Positions 26,067 through 37,412 of a stretch of 64,000 bases of DNA are shown piece after piece (position 1 is the stretch's first letter; each line of letters starts with the position of its first letter). A program made the translations under genes and the position numbers. The notes beneath the pieces are model-generated. The model had not been told where the DNA came from. It saw nothing but the letters and a program-made list of their open reading frames with translations, and ran no database searches. This stretch comes from Limnohabitans sp. Rim28 (lineage in GTDB: Bacteria; Pseudomonadota; Gammaproteobacteria; Burkholderiales; Burkholderiaceae_C), in NCBI RefSeq assembly GCF_000293865.2, contig NZ_ALKN02000009.1:1-64000 (forward strand), given 5' to 3'.

Positions 26067-26136
26067 GCTGCGTTGCAATAGAATCCATCGGTTTGTTATC
26101 CATGTCACGAACGCGTTACACCCAGAAAGTACACAC

Positions 26137-26568
26137 ATGACTGAACTCGCCCGCAAGCGGCCTGAATTCCGCAACATCAACGCCCTCAAAGACCTGCCTA
26201 CTTACCGCCTGCCTGCCGCCGGCATCGTGTCCATCTTGCACCGCATCAGTGGTTTTTTGATGTTTGTGCTGATGCCCTTGATCATCTGGATGTTTGACCA
26301 TTCCATCACTTCAGAAATTTCGTTCGCCAAGCTCTCCGCCGCCTTCAGTCTGGGCTTCGGCTTTGTGCCTGGCTGGTTCTTCAAATTGGTGGCTCTGACA
26401 CTGATCTGGGCTTATTTGCACCACTTCATCGCGGGCATTCGCCACATTTACATGGACGCATTCCATGCCGTGAGCAAGGAATTCGGTAAATCTTCAGCCG
26501 TGGCCACATTGGTGTTGAGTCTGGGCTTGACCGCCGTGTTGGCGGCCAAGCTGTTCGGCTTGTACTGA
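26137..26568 (+). CDS. sdhC: Succinate dehydrogenase cytochrome b556 subunit
   Basis: A 143-residue inner-membrane anchor of complex II. Three hydrophobic helices are seen at about residues 28-52, 70-95 and 112-140. The heme and quinone region has SILHRISG near residue 31, with RP.F.NI at the start as in betaproteobacterial SdhC, and HHFIAGIRH near 92. The frame is open upstream of the ATG, but this start yields the typical N-terminus. It is first of the sdhCDAB-sdhE series. Confidence 0.94.
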   Translation: MTELARKRPEFRNINALKDLPTYRLPAAGIVSILHRISGFLMFVLMPLIIWMFDHSITSEISFAKLSAAFSLGFGFVPGWFFKLVALTLIWAYLHHFIAGIRHIYMDAFHAVSKEFGKSSAVATLVLSLGLTAVLAAKLFGLY

Positions 26569-26603
26569 TCTCGCACCCCACCATAACAACAAGGAATTGC
26601 AAC

Positions 26604-26972
26604 ATGTCGTCTGTGAACTACGGCTCCAAACGCATCGTGACCGGTGCTGGCTACGGCTTTCGTGACTGGCTGGCCCAACGAGTGACTGCCGCCCTGATGG
26701 CTTTGTTCACTGTGGTCTTGCTGGCCCAAGTGATCTTCACCTCCGGCCCCATCGGCTACGAAGAATGGGCAGGTATTTTTGCCTCACAGTGGATGAAGGT
26801 CCTCACTTTCTCCGTGATCATCGCTTTGCTCTACCACGTCTGGGTGGGCATGCGCGACATCTGGATGGACTATGTCAAACCCTTGGCTGTGCGCCTGGTT
26901 TTGCATGTTTTCACCCTGGTTTGGCTGATCGGCTGTGCTGGTTGGTCTGTTCAGGCCCTGTGGCGCCTTTGA
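26604..26972 (+). CDS. sdhD: Succinate dehydrogenase hydrophobic membrane anchor
   Basis: A 122-residue second membrane anchor of complex II with three hydrophobic helices (about residues 27-48, 64-84 and 95-117). LYHVWVGMRDIWMDYVKP near residue 73 has the His that ligates heme b and the conserved Asp-Tyr used in ubiquinone reduction. It begins 35 bases after sdhC and is followed by sdhA. Confidence 0.94.
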   Translation: MSSVNYGSKRIVTGAGYGFRDWLAQRVTAALMALFTVVLLAQVIFTSGPIGYEEWAGIFASQWMKVLTFSVIIALLYHVWVGMRDIWMDYVKPLAVRLVLHVFTLVWLIGCAGWSVQALWRL

Positions 26973-27023
26973 TGCGTCAGCCCTCATTTTCATTGCGCTG
27001 AAACCACACCTACCCATTTACCC

Positions 27024-28829
27024 ATGAGCTATACCAAAGACAAAATCACCACCCGCAAGTTTGACGTCGTGATCGTCGGCGCCGGTGGTTCGGGCATGCG
27101 TGCCTCGCTGCAGCTGGCCCGTGCTGGCCTCAATGTAGCTGTCCTGTCCAAAGTGTTCCCAACACGTTCACACACCGTGGCCGCCCAAGGCGGGATCGGT
27201 GCCAGCTTGGGCAACATGTCCGACGACAACTGGCACTACCACTTCTACGACACCATCAAGGGCTCCGACTGGCTCGGCGACCAAGATGCGATCGAATTCA
27301 TGTGCCGCGAAGCGCCCAAGGTCGTGTACGACCTGGAGCACATGGGCATGCCGTTTGACCGCAACCCCGACGGCACCATCTACCAGCGCCCATTTGGCGG
27401 CCACACCGCCAACTACGGTGAAAAGCCTGTGCAACGCGCTTGCGCTGCCGCTGACCGCACCGGCCACGCCATGCTGCACACCCTGTACCAGCAAAACGTC
27501 GCGGCCAAAACCAGCTTCTTTGTGGAGTGGATGGCGCTGGACCTGATCCGCGACGCCGAAGGCGACGTGGTGGGCGTGACAGCCTTGGAGATGGAAACCG
27601 GCGACCTGCACGTCTTGCACGCCAAGACCGTGCTGATGGCCACCGGAGGCGCAGGCCGCATTTATGCCGCTTCCACCAACGCCTTCATCAACACCGGTGA
27701 CGGCTTGGGCATGGCAGCGCGCGCTGGCATTCCTTTGGAAGACATGGAATTCTGGCAATTCCACCCCACAGGCGTGGCGGGTGCTGGCGTGCTCTTGACC
27801 GAAGGCTGCCGTGGTGAAGGCGCCATCTTGCTCAACAGCAATGGCGAACGCTTCATGGAGCGCTATGCACCCACCCTGAAAGACCTGGCCCCACGCGACT
27901 TCGTGTCGCGCTGCATGGACCAGGAAATCAAGGAAGGCCGTGGCTGCGGTCCCAACAAGGATTTCGTGTTTCTCAAACTCGACCACCTGGGCGCCGAAAC
28001 CATCCACAAGCGCCTGCCCTCGGTGTACGAAATCGGCGTCAACTTCGCCAACGTCGACATCACCAAAGAACCCATCCCTGTGGTGCCCACCATCCACTAC
28101 CAGATGGGCGGCATCCCCACCAACATCAACGGCCAAGTTGTGACGCAAAACGCCACCGACCACAACGCCGTGGTCAATGGTTTGTACGCCGTCGGTGAAT
28201 GCTCTTGTGTGTCGGTGCACGGCGCCAACCGCCTGGGCACCAACTCGCTGCTCGATCTGCTGGTGTTTGGCCGCGCAGCGGGTAACCACATTGTCGACTT
28301 CGCCTCCAAAACCAAGTCGCACAAGCCATTGCCCGCCGATGCCGCGGATTACACATTGGGCCGACTGAACAAGCTCGAAGGCCGTGGCGGCGAATACGCC
28401 CAAGACGTGGCCAACGACATGCGTGCCGCCATGCAGTTGCACGCTGGCGTGTTCCGCACCCAAGCTTCTATGGACGAAGGCGTTCAAAAGATCGCCGCCA
28501 TCCGCGAGCGCGTCAATGCCATCGGTCTGAAGGACACCTCTAAAGTGTTCAACACCGCCCGCATCGAAGCCTTGGAAGTGGACAACCTGATCGAAGCCGC
28601 GCAGTCCACCATGGTGTCTGCCGCTGCCCGCCGTGAGTGCCGTGGTGCTCACACCGTGAGCGATTACGAGCGCCCAGTGGACGACGCCGTGGCCCCATTG
28701 GGACGCGACGATGCCAACTGGATGAAGCACACCCTGTGGCACAGCGCCGACAACAGCCTGACCTACAAGCCGGTCAAGCTCAAGCCCCTGACTGTGGACT
28801 CCGTGCCACCCAAGGTTCGCACTTTCTAA
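27024..28829 (+). CDS. sdhA: Succinate dehydrogenase flavoprotein subunit
   Basis: A 601-residue catalytic subunit that oxidises succinate to fumarate with covalently bound FAD. The Rossmann motif VGAGGSGMRA is near residue 19; the flavinylated His sits in RSHTVAAQGG near 48; HPTG near 247 and the catalytic Arg region (RGEGAILLNSNGERFMERY) follow; EC(S)C VSVHGANRLG is near 395. Length is usual. sdhE, needed to attach FAD, is in the same operon. Confidence 0.97.
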   Translation: MSYTKDKITTRKFDVVIVGAGGSGMRASLQLARAGLNVAVLSKVFPTRSHTVAAQGGIGASLGNMSDDNWHYHFYDTIKGSDWLGDQDAIEFMCREAPKVVYDLEHMGMPFDRNPDGTIYQRPFGGHTANYGEKPVQRACAAADRTGHAMLHTLYQQNVAAKTSFFVEWMALDLIRDAEGDVVGVTALEMETGDLHVLHAKTVLMATGGAGRIYAASTNAFINTGDGLGMAARAGIPLEDMEFWQFHPTGVAGAGVLLTEGCRGEGAILLNSNGERFMERYAPTLKDLAPRDFVSRCMDQEIKEGRGCGPNKDFVFLKLDHLGAETIHKRLPSVYEIGVNFANVDITKEPIPVVPTIHYQMGGIPTNINGQVVTQNATDHNAVVNGLYAVGECSCVSVHGANRLGTNSLLDLLVFGRAAGNHIVDFASKTKSHKPLPADAADYTLGRLNKLEGRGGEYAQDVANDMRAAMQLHAGVFRTQASMDEGVQKIAAIRERVNAIGLKDTSKVFNTARIEALEVDNLIEAAQSTMVSAAARRECRGAHTVSDYERPVDDAVAPLGRDDANWMKHTLWHSADNSLTYKPVKLKPLTVDSVPPKVRTF

Positions 28830-28891
28830 ACGTTGCTGGGACCGCACACCTTGGGTGGCGGTCCACCCCCGAATACACCAGGAGTTCTTTC

Positions 28892-29596
28892 ATGACCCTA
28901 CGCACCTTCCAAATCTACCGCTACGACCCCGACAAGGACGCCAAGCCTTACATGCAAACCATCCAGGTCGAACTGGACGGCAACGAGCGCATGTTGCTGG
29001 ACGCCCTGATGAAGCTCAAAGCTGTGGATCCCAGCATTTCGTTCCGCCGCTCTTGCCGCGAAGGCGTGTGCGGCTCCGACGCGATGAACATCAACGGCAA
29101 AAACGGTTTGGCATGTTTGACCAACATGAACACCTTGCCGGGCACCATCGTCTTGAAGCCCCTGCCCGGCCTGCCCGTGATCCGAGACGTGATCGTGGAC
29201 ATGACCCAGTTCTTCAAGCAATACCACTCGATCAAGCCTTACTTGATCAACAGCACCATCCCGCCCGAAACCGAGCGCCTGCAAAGCCCGGAAGAGCGTG
29301 ACGAGCTGAACGGCTTGTACGAATGCATCTTGTGCGCCAGCTGCTCGACCAGCTGCCCCAGCTTCTGGTGGAACCCCGACAAGTTTGTCGGCCCCGCTGG
29401 TTTGTTGCAGGCTTACCGCTTCATCGCCGACAGCCGCGACGAAGCCACCGCCGAGCGCCTGGACAACCTGGAAGACCCCTACCGTTTGTTCCGCTGCCAC
29501 ACCATCATGAACTGCGTCGATGTCTGCCCCAAGGGTCTGAACCCCACCAAGGCGATTGGCAAGATCAAAGAGATGATGGTTCGCCGCGCTGTCTGA
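28892..29596 (+). CDS. sdhB: Succinate dehydrogenase iron-sulfur subunit
   Basis: A 234-residue electron-transfer subunit of complex II. The [2Fe-2S] ligands are in SCREGVCGSDAMNINGKNGLAC (residues about 51-71, shown in the family order). The [4Fe-4S] and [3Fe-4S] ligands are in CILCASCSTSCPSFWW near 146 and CHTIMNCVDVCPKG near 203. The ATG follows AGGAG, 62 bases after sdhA; an upstream in-frame extension is not family-like. It overlaps sdhE by one base. Confidence 0.96.
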   Translation: MTLRTFQIYRYDPDKDAKPYMQTIQVELDGNERMLLDALMKLKAVDPSISFRRSCREGVCGSDAMNINGKNGLACLTNMNTLPGTIVLKPLPGLPVIRDVIVDMTQFFKQYHSIKPYLINSTIPPETERLQSPEERDELNGLYECILCASCSTSCPSFWWNPDKFVGPAGLLQAYRFIADSRDEATAERLDNLEDPYRLFRCHTIMNCVDVCPKGLNPTKAIGKIKEMMVRRAV

Positions 29597-29904
29597 TGAC
29601 CGTCACCCCCATCCTGGAAGACGCGTCGCTGGTCGGCGCTGAGCGCCTCTCACCGTTGAGCGAGCGCTCGCTCAGCAAGCTGCGCTGGCGCAGCCGACGC
29701 GGTTTGCTCGAGAACGATTTGTTCATCGAGCGCTTCTTCAACCGTCACGCCCAAAGCTTGACGGTTGGTCAGGCCCGGGGCATGTACGTGCTGATGGACT
29801 TGTCTGACAACGATCTCATGGACTTGTTGCTGCGCCGAAAGGAACTGCAAACCGAGATCAGCACCGAAGAGGTGCTTGAAGTCCTGAACATGCTGAGAGC
29901 GTGA
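29596..29904 (+). CDS. sdhE: FAD assembly factor SdhE (succinate dehydrogenase assembly factor 2)
   Basis: A 102-residue protein (YgfY/SDH5 family) that helps attach FAD to SdhA. The invariant RGxxE is seen in SRRGLLENDLFIERFF near residue 36, and the C-terminal half with DLSDNDLMDLLL fits the five-helix fold. Its start ATG shares one base with the sdhB stop (TGATG), so translation is coupled. The N-terminal 25 residues are longer than in E. coli SdhE. Confidence 0.93.
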   Translation: MTVTPILEDASLVGAERLSPLSERSLSKLRWRSRRGLLENDLFIERFFNRHAQSLTVGQARGMYVLMDLSDNDLMDLLLRRKELQTEISTEEVLEVLNMLRA

Positions 29905-29946
29905 ACCCTGATCGGTTCGCACCTGGAAACTTAGAGGAAACCCACC

Positions 29947-31245
<1,299 letters not shown>

Positions 31246-31266
31246 TCGGTCAACACCCGAGCCCCG

Positions 31267-31292
31267 AAAGCCCGCCTTGTGCGGGCTTTTTT
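31267..31292 (+). terminator. Rho-independent terminator after gltA
   Basis: AAAGCCCGC and GCGGGCTTT form a perfect 9-bp stem around a 5-base loop and are followed by further T residues. It lies 21 bases past the gltA stop. Confidence 0.92.
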
Positions 31293-31299
31293 CATGGGG

Positions 31300-31440
31300 A
31301 AATTAACCACTTGGTCGGTTGCGGTCCGGGGCTGCCAGGCCGATTTGCTGGCGCGAAGCGACTGATGAGGCCTGGCAGGCCACGGATACGGTCGCTCCAG
31401 TCCTTGCTAGGCTGATACTTCGTGAACTCTGCCTGCGCAA
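31300..31440 (-). pseudogene. Possible remnant of a coding sequence between gltA and leuC
   Basis: On the minus strand an open frame that ends at 31292 has a protein-like tail containing TKYQPSKDWSDRIRGLPG and RFAPANRPGSPGPQP. The frame starts only inside leuC and has no family I can name. The stretch sits just past the gltA terminator and before the leuC promoter region. It may be a fragment left by a deletion or simply a chance open frame, so confidence is low. Confidence 0.25.
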
Positions 31441-31521
31441 AGCTGTAAATGTGAAGAGCAAGAGTGACAAGGCAAGCATGCGAACCGCATAAAATGGCAG
31501 GCTGCACAGCAAGGAAACCCC

Positions 31522-32943
31522 ATGGCACGCACGCTTTACGACAAAATCTGGGACGAACACGTCGTCCACACCGAAGAAGACGGCACCTCCGTCCTCTACA
31601 TCGACCGCCATTTGGTGCACGAAGTCACCAGCCCCCAAGCCTTCGAAGGCATTCGCCAAGCGGGCCGCAAAGTCTGGCGTGTCAGCTCCATCGTGGCGAC
31701 TGCCGACCACAACACCCCCACCACCGGCTGGGAACTGGGCTACGACGGCATCACCGACCCGATCAGCAAAGAACAAATCACCACGCTGGATGCCAACATG
31801 AAGGAGTTCGGCTCTGCCGCCTTCTTCCCATTCCTGTCCAAGCGACAGGGCATCGTGCACGTCATTGGCCCTGAAAACGGCGCCACCCTGCCCGGCATGA
31901 CCGTGGTCTGCGGCGACTCGCACACCTCCACCCACGGCGCATTCGGCGCTTTGGCCCACGGCATCGGCACCTCCGAGGTCGAGCACGTCATGGCCACGCA
32001 AACACTCTTGGCCAAAAAAGCCAAGAACATGCTCATCAAGGTTGAGGGCAACCTGGCCAAAGGCATCACCGGCAAAGACATCGTGCTGGCCATCATCGGC
32101 AAGATCGGCACTGCGGGCGGCACCGGCTACACCATTGAATTCGCAGGCTCGGCCATCCGCAGCCTCTCCATGGAAGGCCGCATGACGGTCTGCAACATGG
32201 CCATCGAAGGCGGCGCGCGGGCTGGTCTGGTGGCCGTGGACGAGAAAACCATCGAGTACGTCAAAGGCCGTTTGCTCTCGCCCACGGGTGTGGAGTGGGA
32301 CCAGGCCGTGGCCTACTGGAAGACCCTGCAGTCCGACCCGGGCGCGCACTTTGATGCCGTGGTCGAGCTGGACGCCAGCGCCATCGTGCCGCAAGTCACC
32401 TGGGGCACTTCGCCTGAAATGGTGCTGGGCATCGACGGCCACACGCCCGACCCCGACAAAGAAAAAGACGACGTCAAGCGCGACGCCATTGAACGTGCAC
32501 TCACTTACATGGGACTGCAGCCCGGCAAAGCACTGTCCGACATCACCATCGACAAGGTGTTCATCGGGTCGTGCACCAACAGCCGCATCGAAGACATGCG
32601 CGAAGCCGCTGCGGTGGTCAAAAAGCTCGGCCAAAAAGTGGCCAAAAACGTCAAACTGGCCATGGTCGTGCCCGGCTCGGGCTTGGTCAAAGAACAAGCC
32701 GAGCGCGAAGGTCTGCACGAGATCTTCAAGGCTGCAGGCTTTGAATGGCGCGAGCCAGGCTGCTCCATGTGCCTGGCCATGAACGCCGACCGCCTGGAGC
32801 CCGGTGAGCGCTGCGCCTCGACCAGCAACCGCAACTTCGAAGGCCGTCAGGGTGCGGGTGGCCGCACCCACCTGGTCAGCCCCGCCATGGCCGCCGCTGC
32901 GGCTGTGCATGGCCACTTTGTTGACATCCGCAAATTCGCCTGA
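31522..32943 (+). CDS. leuC: 3-isopropylmalate dehydratase large subunit
   Basis: A 473-residue aconitase-family subunit that, with LeuD, isomerises 2-isopropylmalate to 3-isopropylmalate in leucine synthesis. [23 protein letters not shown] near residue 134 (given here as its order of motifs), [12 protein letters not shown] near 350 and CSMCLAMN near 414 supply the substrate site and the three [4Fe-4S] cysteines. The start ATG follows AAGGAAA. leuD starts 20 bases later. Confidence 0.97.
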   Translation: MARTLYDKIWDEHVVHTEEDGTSVLYIDRHLVHEVTSPQAFEGIRQAGRKVWRVSSIVATADHNTPTTGWELGYDGITDPISKEQITTLDANMKEFGSAAFFPFLSKRQGIVHVIGPENGATLPGMTVVCGDSHTSTHGAFGALAHGIGTSEVEHVMATQTLLAKKAKNMLIKVEGNLAKGITGKDIVLAIIGKIGTAGGTGYTIEFAGSAIRSLSMEGRMTVCNMAIEGGARAGLVAVDEKTIEYVKGRLLSPTGVEWDQAVAYWKTLQSDPGAHFDAVVELDASAIVPQVTWGTSPEMVLGIDGHTPDPDKEKDDVKRDAIERALTYMGLQPGKALSDITIDKVFIGSCTNSRIEDMREAAAVVKKLGQKVAKNVKLAMVVPGSGLVKEQAEREGLHEIFKAAGFEWREPGCSMCLAMNADRLEPGERCASTSNRNFEGRQGAGGRTHLVSPAMAAAAAVHGHFVDIRKFA

Positions 32944-32963
32944 AGCGCTCGAGGAACCACAAC

Positions 32964-33617
32964 ATGCAGAAATTCACCCTCCTCAAAGGCATCGTGGCCC
33001 CGATGGACCGCGCCAACGTGGACACCGATGCCATCATCCCCAAGCAGTTCCTCAAGTCGATCCGCAAGACTGGCTTTGGTCCCAACCTGTTTGACGAATG
33101 GCGCTACCTCGATGTCGGTCAGCCCGGCGTGCCCGAGTCCGACCGCAAGCCCAACCCCGACTTCATGCTGAACCAGCCGCGCTACAAAGGCGCCAAAGTT
33201 CTGTTGGCCCGCAAGAACTTTGGCTGCGGCTCCAGCCGCGAACACGCCCCCTGGGCCATCGACCAATACGGCTTTCGCTGCGTGATCGCACCCAGCTTTG
33301 CCGACATCTTCTTCAACAACTGCTTCAAAAACGGCCTGTTGCCCATCGTGCTGCCCGAAGCCGCCGTCGACCTCCTGTTCAATGAAGTGGCCGCCTTCCC
33401 CGGCTACGAACTCACGGTCGACCTGGCGCGTCAAGTGGTCGTGCGCCCCCAAGGCGAAGAGATCCCCTTCGAAGTGCAGGCTTTCCGCAAGTACTGCCTG
33501 CTCAACGGTCTGGACGACATCGGCTTGACCTTGCGCCATGCCGACAAAATCAAGGCCTTTGAAGCCGAACGCCTGGCCACCAAGCCTTGGTTGGCTCACA
33601 CCGCCGTCAACGCCTAA
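32964..33617 (+). CDS. leuD: 3-isopropylmalate dehydratase small subunit
   Basis: A 217-residue swivel-domain subunit that pairs with Leu[14 protein letters not shown] near residue 19 and [14 protein letters not shown] near 83 are the family hallmarks. No entericidin-type lipoprotein gene, sometimes found between leuC and leuD in relatives, is present. leuB starts 17 bases after. Confidence 0.96.
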   Translation: MQKFTLLKGIVAPMDRANVDTDAIIPKQFLKSIRKTGFGPNLFDEWRYLDVGQPGVPESDRKPNPDFMLNQPRYKGAKVLLARKNFGCGSSREHAPWAIDQYGFRCVIAPSFADIFFNNCFKNGLLPIVLPEAAVDLLFNEVAAFPGYELTVDLARQVVVRPQGEEIPFEVQAFRKYCLLNGLDDIGLTLRHADKIKAFEAERLATKPWLAHTAVNA

Positions 33618-33634
33618 AGAACTCTGGAACTTTC

Positions 33635-34720
33635 ATGAAAATCGCAGTCCTCCCCGGTGATGGCATCGGCACCGAAATCGTCGCCGAAGCCGTCAAAGTT
33701 TTGAACACGCTCGACCTGAAGTTCGAGATGGAAACCGCCTTGGTCGGCGGCGCGGCCTACGACGCGTTTGGCCATCCCCTGCCTGAGGCGACGCTCAAGC
33801 TGGCCATGGCGTCTGACGCCGTGCTTTTTGGCGCGGTGGGCGACTGGAAGTACGACAAACTCGACCGGCCTCTGCGCCCCGAGCAAGCCATTTTGGGCCT
33901 GCGCAAAAACATGGGCCTGTTCGCCAACTTCCGCCCTGCCATCTGCTACGAACAACTGGTGGGCGCTTCCAGCCTCAAGCCTGAGCTGATTTCGGGTCTG
34001 GACATCCTGATCATCCGCGAGCTCACGGGCGACATTTACTTCGGCCAGCCACGCGGCCGACGTGTGGCCACCGACGGCCACTTCCCCGGCGCCGAAGAAG
34101 CCTTCGACACCATGCGCTACGCCAAGCCAGAGATCGAGCGCATCGCCCATGTGGCCTTCCAGGCTGCGCGCAAGCGCAAAGCCGCAGGCTTTGAGGGCCG
34201 CGTGACCAGCGTGGACAAAGCCAACGTGCTCGAGACCTTCCAGTTCTGGAAAGACGTGGTCACCGAAGTGGGCCAGCAATACCCCGACATCGCGCTCGAC
34301 CACATGTACGTGGACAACGCCGCCATGCAACTGGTCAAAGAACCCAAGCGCTTTGACGTGGTGGTCACCGGCAATATGTTTGGCGACATCTTGTCTGACG
34401 AAGCGTCCATGCTCACCGGCTCGATCGGCATGCTGCCTTCGGCCAGCCTGAATACCAAGAACCAAGGTTTGTACGAACCCAGCCACGGCAGCGCCCCTGA
34501 CATCGCCGGCAAAGGCGTGGCCAACCCACTGGCGACCATCTTGTCTGCAGCCATGATGCTGCGCTTCAGCTTGAACCAAGGCGAAGCCGCCGAGCGCATC
34601 GAAGCCGCAGTGCAAAAAGTGCTGGCCCAAGGCCTTCGCACTGGCGACATTTACAGCGAAGGCACCACCAAGGTGGGCACCCGCGAAATGGGTGATGCGG
34701 TCGTCAAAGCCCTGGGCTGA
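33635..34720 (+). CDS. leuB: 3-isopropylmalate dehydrogenase
   Basis: A 361-residue NAD-dependent dehydrogenase of leucine synthesis. [15 protein letters not shown] opens the protein, [12 protein letters not shown] near 135 and VDNAAMQLV near 226 line the active site, and [19 protein letters not shown] near 286 is the cofactor signature. An upstream open frame in leuD is ignored; the ATG at 33635 gives the family start. A terminator follows. Confidence 0.97.
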   Translation: MKIAVLPGDGIGTEIVAEAVKVLNTLDLKFEMETALVGGAAYDAFGHPLPEATLKLAMASDAVLFGAVGDWKYDKLDRPLRPEQAILGLRKNMGLFANFRPAICYEQLVGASSLKPELISGLDILIIRELTGDIYFGQPRGRRVATDGHFPGAEEAFDTMRYAKPEIERIAHVAFQAARKRKAAGFEGRVTSVDKANVLETFQFWKDVVTEVGQQYPDIALDHMYVDNAAMQLVKEPKRFDVVVTGNMFGDILSDEASMLTGSIGMLPSASLNTKNQGLYEPSHGSAPDIAGKGVANPLATILSAAMMLRFSLNQGEAAERIEAAVQKVLAQGLRTGDIYSEGTTKVGTREMGDAVVKALG

Positions 34721-34738
34721 TCAAACTGCGCGAAGGAC

Positions 34739-34773
34739 AAAGCCCGGCACCTGCCATGGTGGTCGGGCTTTTT
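34739..34773. terminator. Terminator between leuB and the D-aminoacylase-like gene
   Basis: AAAGCCCG and CGGGCTTT form a perfect 8-bp stem with a 17-base loop that can itself fold (CACCTGCCATGGTGG), followed by a short T run on the plus strand. It ends the leu operon and can also serve the convergent gene whose stop is at 34802. Confidence 0.85.
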
Positions 34774-34801
34774 ACGTCAGACGTTTCAAAAATGAAGCGC
34801 G

Positions 34802-36556
34802 TCAGTTTTGGCCCATGCGCACCAAGCGCCCCGGGCGAGCCGCGGTGATCTCACCTTCGCGCTGCACCTGCTCACCCGCCACCCAAGTGGCCACATAACC
34901 CTCAGCCTTTTGCACAAAGCGCTTGCCGCCTGCAGGCAGGTCACGCACCAGTTTCGGCAGGCCCACGCTCAAACGCTTGGGGTCGATGGCATTCAGGTCG
35001 GCACGCATGCCCGGCGCGATCACGCCACGGTCGGACAAGCCTAGGTACCGGGCATTGCGGCTCGTGAGCATTTCGATCGCGGTTTCCAGGGGTAGGGATT
35101 CGCGCCCCCGATCGCGCACCCAGTGTGTGAGCATGAAGGTCGGGAAGCTGGCATCGCACACCGTGCCCACGTGGGCGCCTGCATCGCTCAGGCTGCTGAG
35201 CGCTCTGGGGTGGGCCAGCATGCGGCGCACCGCGTCGAGCGAGCCCTCGTTGTAATTGAAGATCGGGAAGTAAATCAGGCCTTCGCCGGTGCCCGCACTC
35301 AGGTGGTCGTAAATCGCCGCCAGCGGCGTGATGCCCGCCTGCTTGGCCCGCACCAGAAAGCTCTGCATGACCGAGGGCTCGTAATTGAGGGTGTCCTCCA
35401 GCGCGAACATGCGCCCACTGATGATCTCAATTTTGGCCAGCAAAATGTCCACCAGCGGCGGGATGGCGCTGCCGTCTCCAGCAAGACGCTCGGACTTTTC
35501 CGACAAGATGCGGGCCTTGCGCGCCGGATCGCGCAGCGCCTGGGCGCGCTCTGGCAAAGGCAAATGCGCCACTTCTTTGTAAGACGGGAAACCCATGAAA
35601 GGGTGAAAGCTCGCGTCCAGCCCATTGAGCACGCCAATGCCCCGAACCGCCGTTTGCATGAACAGCGGCAGACCCGCTTGCACCGCCGCTTCGACCCGCT
35701 GCTGGATCTTCAGGTATTGCTCGCCACCCGGGTCGCGTTGCAGCCAGGTCATGGACACCGGCTTGCCGCTGGCCCGCGCCAGCGCCTCCACGCTGTCGAA
35801 CTCGGCGTCAAACTGATCGGGGCCGTTCAGCAGGTTGAAGTCACTCACGATCTGCACGACACCGTGGCCCAAGCCCTCAAAGGCCTGGGCCAGGCCCGTC
35901 AACTCGTCGTTGCCCGCATTCGCGGCAGGTGTGTCCTTGCCCTCGGAGGTGCGGTGGTTGTCGCTGCGCCCGGTGCTGAAACCGGCGGCACCGGCCTGCA
36001 GGGCTTCGCGCAAGAGGGCGCGCATGGCCTCGATGTCTTGCCGAGTGGCCTTTTCGTGGGCCAGGGCGCGCTCCTTCATCACATACATGCGCAAGGGGTC
36101 GTGCGGCACCTGCACCAAATAGTCCAGGCTGCGCGGCGTGGCGGCCAGCGCGTCCATGTACTGCGGAAAGTTTTCCCAGTTCCAGCGGATGCCCTCGTGC
36201 AGCGCGGCACCAGGAATGTCTTCAACGCCCTCCATCAGCTTGATCAGGTCGCCCTCGTGGCCCGGGCGTTTGGGCGCAAAACCCACACCGCAGTTGCCCA
36301 TGAGCAGCGTGGTGACACCGTGGTAAATACTGGGTGTGAAGCACTCGTCCCAGGTCACTTGGCCGTCGTAGTGAGTGTGAATGTCCACAAAACCGGGCGT
36401 GATCCACAGGCCATGGGCGTCCACGGTTTGCAAGGCGGGTTGGTCCACTTGGCCCACCGCCACAATGCGGCCGCCTTTCACCCCCACATCGGCCACAAAG
36501 GCCGGCGCACCCGTGCCGTCCACCACGGTGCCGTTCTTAATCAAGCAATCGAGCAT
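34802..36556 (-). CDS. N-acyl-D-amino-acid deacylase-like amidohydrolase
   Basis: A 584-residue zinc amidohydrolase of the D-aminoacylase / dihydroorotase-like family. The metal motif FVDIHTHYDGQ is near residue 57, GNCGVGFAP near 95 is the diagnostic cysteine-bearing segment of D-aminoacylases, and SDAGAHVG near 470 carries the late metal-binding Asp. The C-terminal part holds a typical composite-barrel strand set (GVIAPGMRADLNAIDP). It would release a carboxylate and a D-amino acid, or act on a related amide. The frame is open upstream; the ATG at 36556, preceded by GGAAGAG, overlaps the symporter gene by 20 bases. It is convergent with leuB. Confidence 0.85.
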   Translation of the reverse strand: MLDCLIKNGTVVDGTGAPAFVADVGVKGGRIVAVGQVDQPALQTVDAHGLWITPGFVDIHTHYDGQVTWDECFTPSIYHGVTTLLMGNCGVGFAPKRPGHEGDLIKLMEGVEDIPGAALHEGIRWNWENFPQYMDALAATPRSLDYLVQVPHDPLRMYVMKERALAHEKATRQDIEAMRALLREALQAGAAGFSTGRSDNHRTSEGKDTPAANAGNDELTGLAQAFEGLGHGVVQIVSDFNLLNGPDQFDAEFDSVEALARASGKPVSMTWLQRDPGGEQYLKIQQRVEAAVQAGLPLFMQTAVRGIGVLNGLDASFHPFMGFPSYKEVAHLPLPERAQALRDPARKARILSEKSERLAGDGSAIPPLVDILLAKIEIISGRMFALEDTLNYEPSVMQSFLVRAKQAGITPLAAIYDHLSAGTGEGLIYFPIFNYNEGSLDAVRRMLAHPRALSSLSDAGAHVGTVCDASFPTFMLTHWVRDRGRESLPLETAIEMLTSRNARYLGLSDRGVIAPGMRADLNAIDPKRLSVGLPKLVRDLPAGGKRFVQKAEGYVATWVAGEQVQREGEITAARPGRLVRMGQN

Positions 36557-37412
36557 CTTTTCTCTTCCAATAAAAAGCCAGTCCCAGGCCGCTGACGATG
36601 TGCCAAATGCCCCAAAGGCTGGCCAAGGTGACCATGCCCAGATCGCTGCCAAACTGCAAGGCAATGATGCCCAGCGCCAGGCCCGAGTTCTGCATGCCGC
36701 CTTCAATCATGATGGCCCTGCGGTCGCGCTCGGTCATGCCCATGGACTTGGCGGTGGCCCAGCCCAAAAACAGGCCGCTGGCGTTGTGCAACACCACAAT
36801 CAAAAAGGTGGGCAAGAGGCCCAGCGTCAGCAACTGCCGTTCCTTGATGAGACCCGCCACGATGAACAAGATCAAAGCGCCCACAGCAAAGTTGCCCATG
36901 GGCTTGCGGATGCGCTGGGTCAGCAGTGGCAAGCGGTGCGAGAACAGCAGACCCAGCGCCAGCGGAATGCCCAAGACCATCAACAAACTCAGCCAAATGC
37001 CGGACGGATCGATGGACAACTCACGCAACCAGGATGCGGTTTCAGGGTTGGCAGCAATCATCCAGCTGAAGTTGAAAGGCGTCGCAAACAGCGCAATCAA
37101 ACTGGCCACGGCAGAGATGCTGACCGACAAGGCCGTGTTGCCCCGTCCCATGTGGGTGATGACGTTGCTCAAGCTGCCGCCGGGGCAGGCCGCCACCAAA
37201 ATCATGGCCGCCTCCACGTTGGCGGGCAGATCCAGCGCCAGCGTGGCCAGCCAAGTGCCCACCGGCAAGAGAATGAACTGGGGAATCAAGCCGCACAAGA
37301 CCGCTCGGGGGGCTTGGGCGACCCGCCTGAAGTCCTCGATCCGAAGCTCCAGCGACACCGAAAACACCATGGTGGCCAGCACCAAGCTCAAGATCAATTG
37401 TTGTGAAGTCAT
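36537..37412 (-). CDS. Bile acid:sodium symporter family (BASS) transporter
   Basis: A 291-residue integral membrane protein with about nine or ten hydrophobic helices. It has the family motifs ACPGGSLSNVITHMGRGNTALSVS (about residues 74-97, in parts) and EGGMQNSGLALGI near 240, which match the sodium-binding crossover helices of BASS proteins. It likely imports an organic anion or acid with sodium. The overlapping D-aminoacylase-like gene downstream suggests that it may feed that enzyme, an inference from pairing only. Confidence 0.87.
   Translation of the reverse strand: MTSQQLILSLVLATMVFSVSLELRIEDFRRVAQAPRAVLCGLIPQFILLPVGTWLATLALDLPANVEAAMILVAACPGGSLSNVITHMGRGNTALSVSISAVASLIALFATPFNFSWMIAANPETASWLRELSIDPSGIWLSLLMVLGIPLALGLLFSHRLPLLTQRIRKPMGNFAVGALILFIVAGLIKERQLLTLGLLPTFLIVVLHNASGLFLGWATAKSMGMTERDRRAIMIEGGMQNSGLALGIIALQFGSDLGMVTLASLWGIWHIVSGLGLAFYWKRKDARLLD

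Noticed and set aside
27168-28847. 559-residue minus-strand frame opposite sdhA
   Set aside because: Shadow of sdhA; composition is typical antisense and no start or ribosome-binding context supports it.
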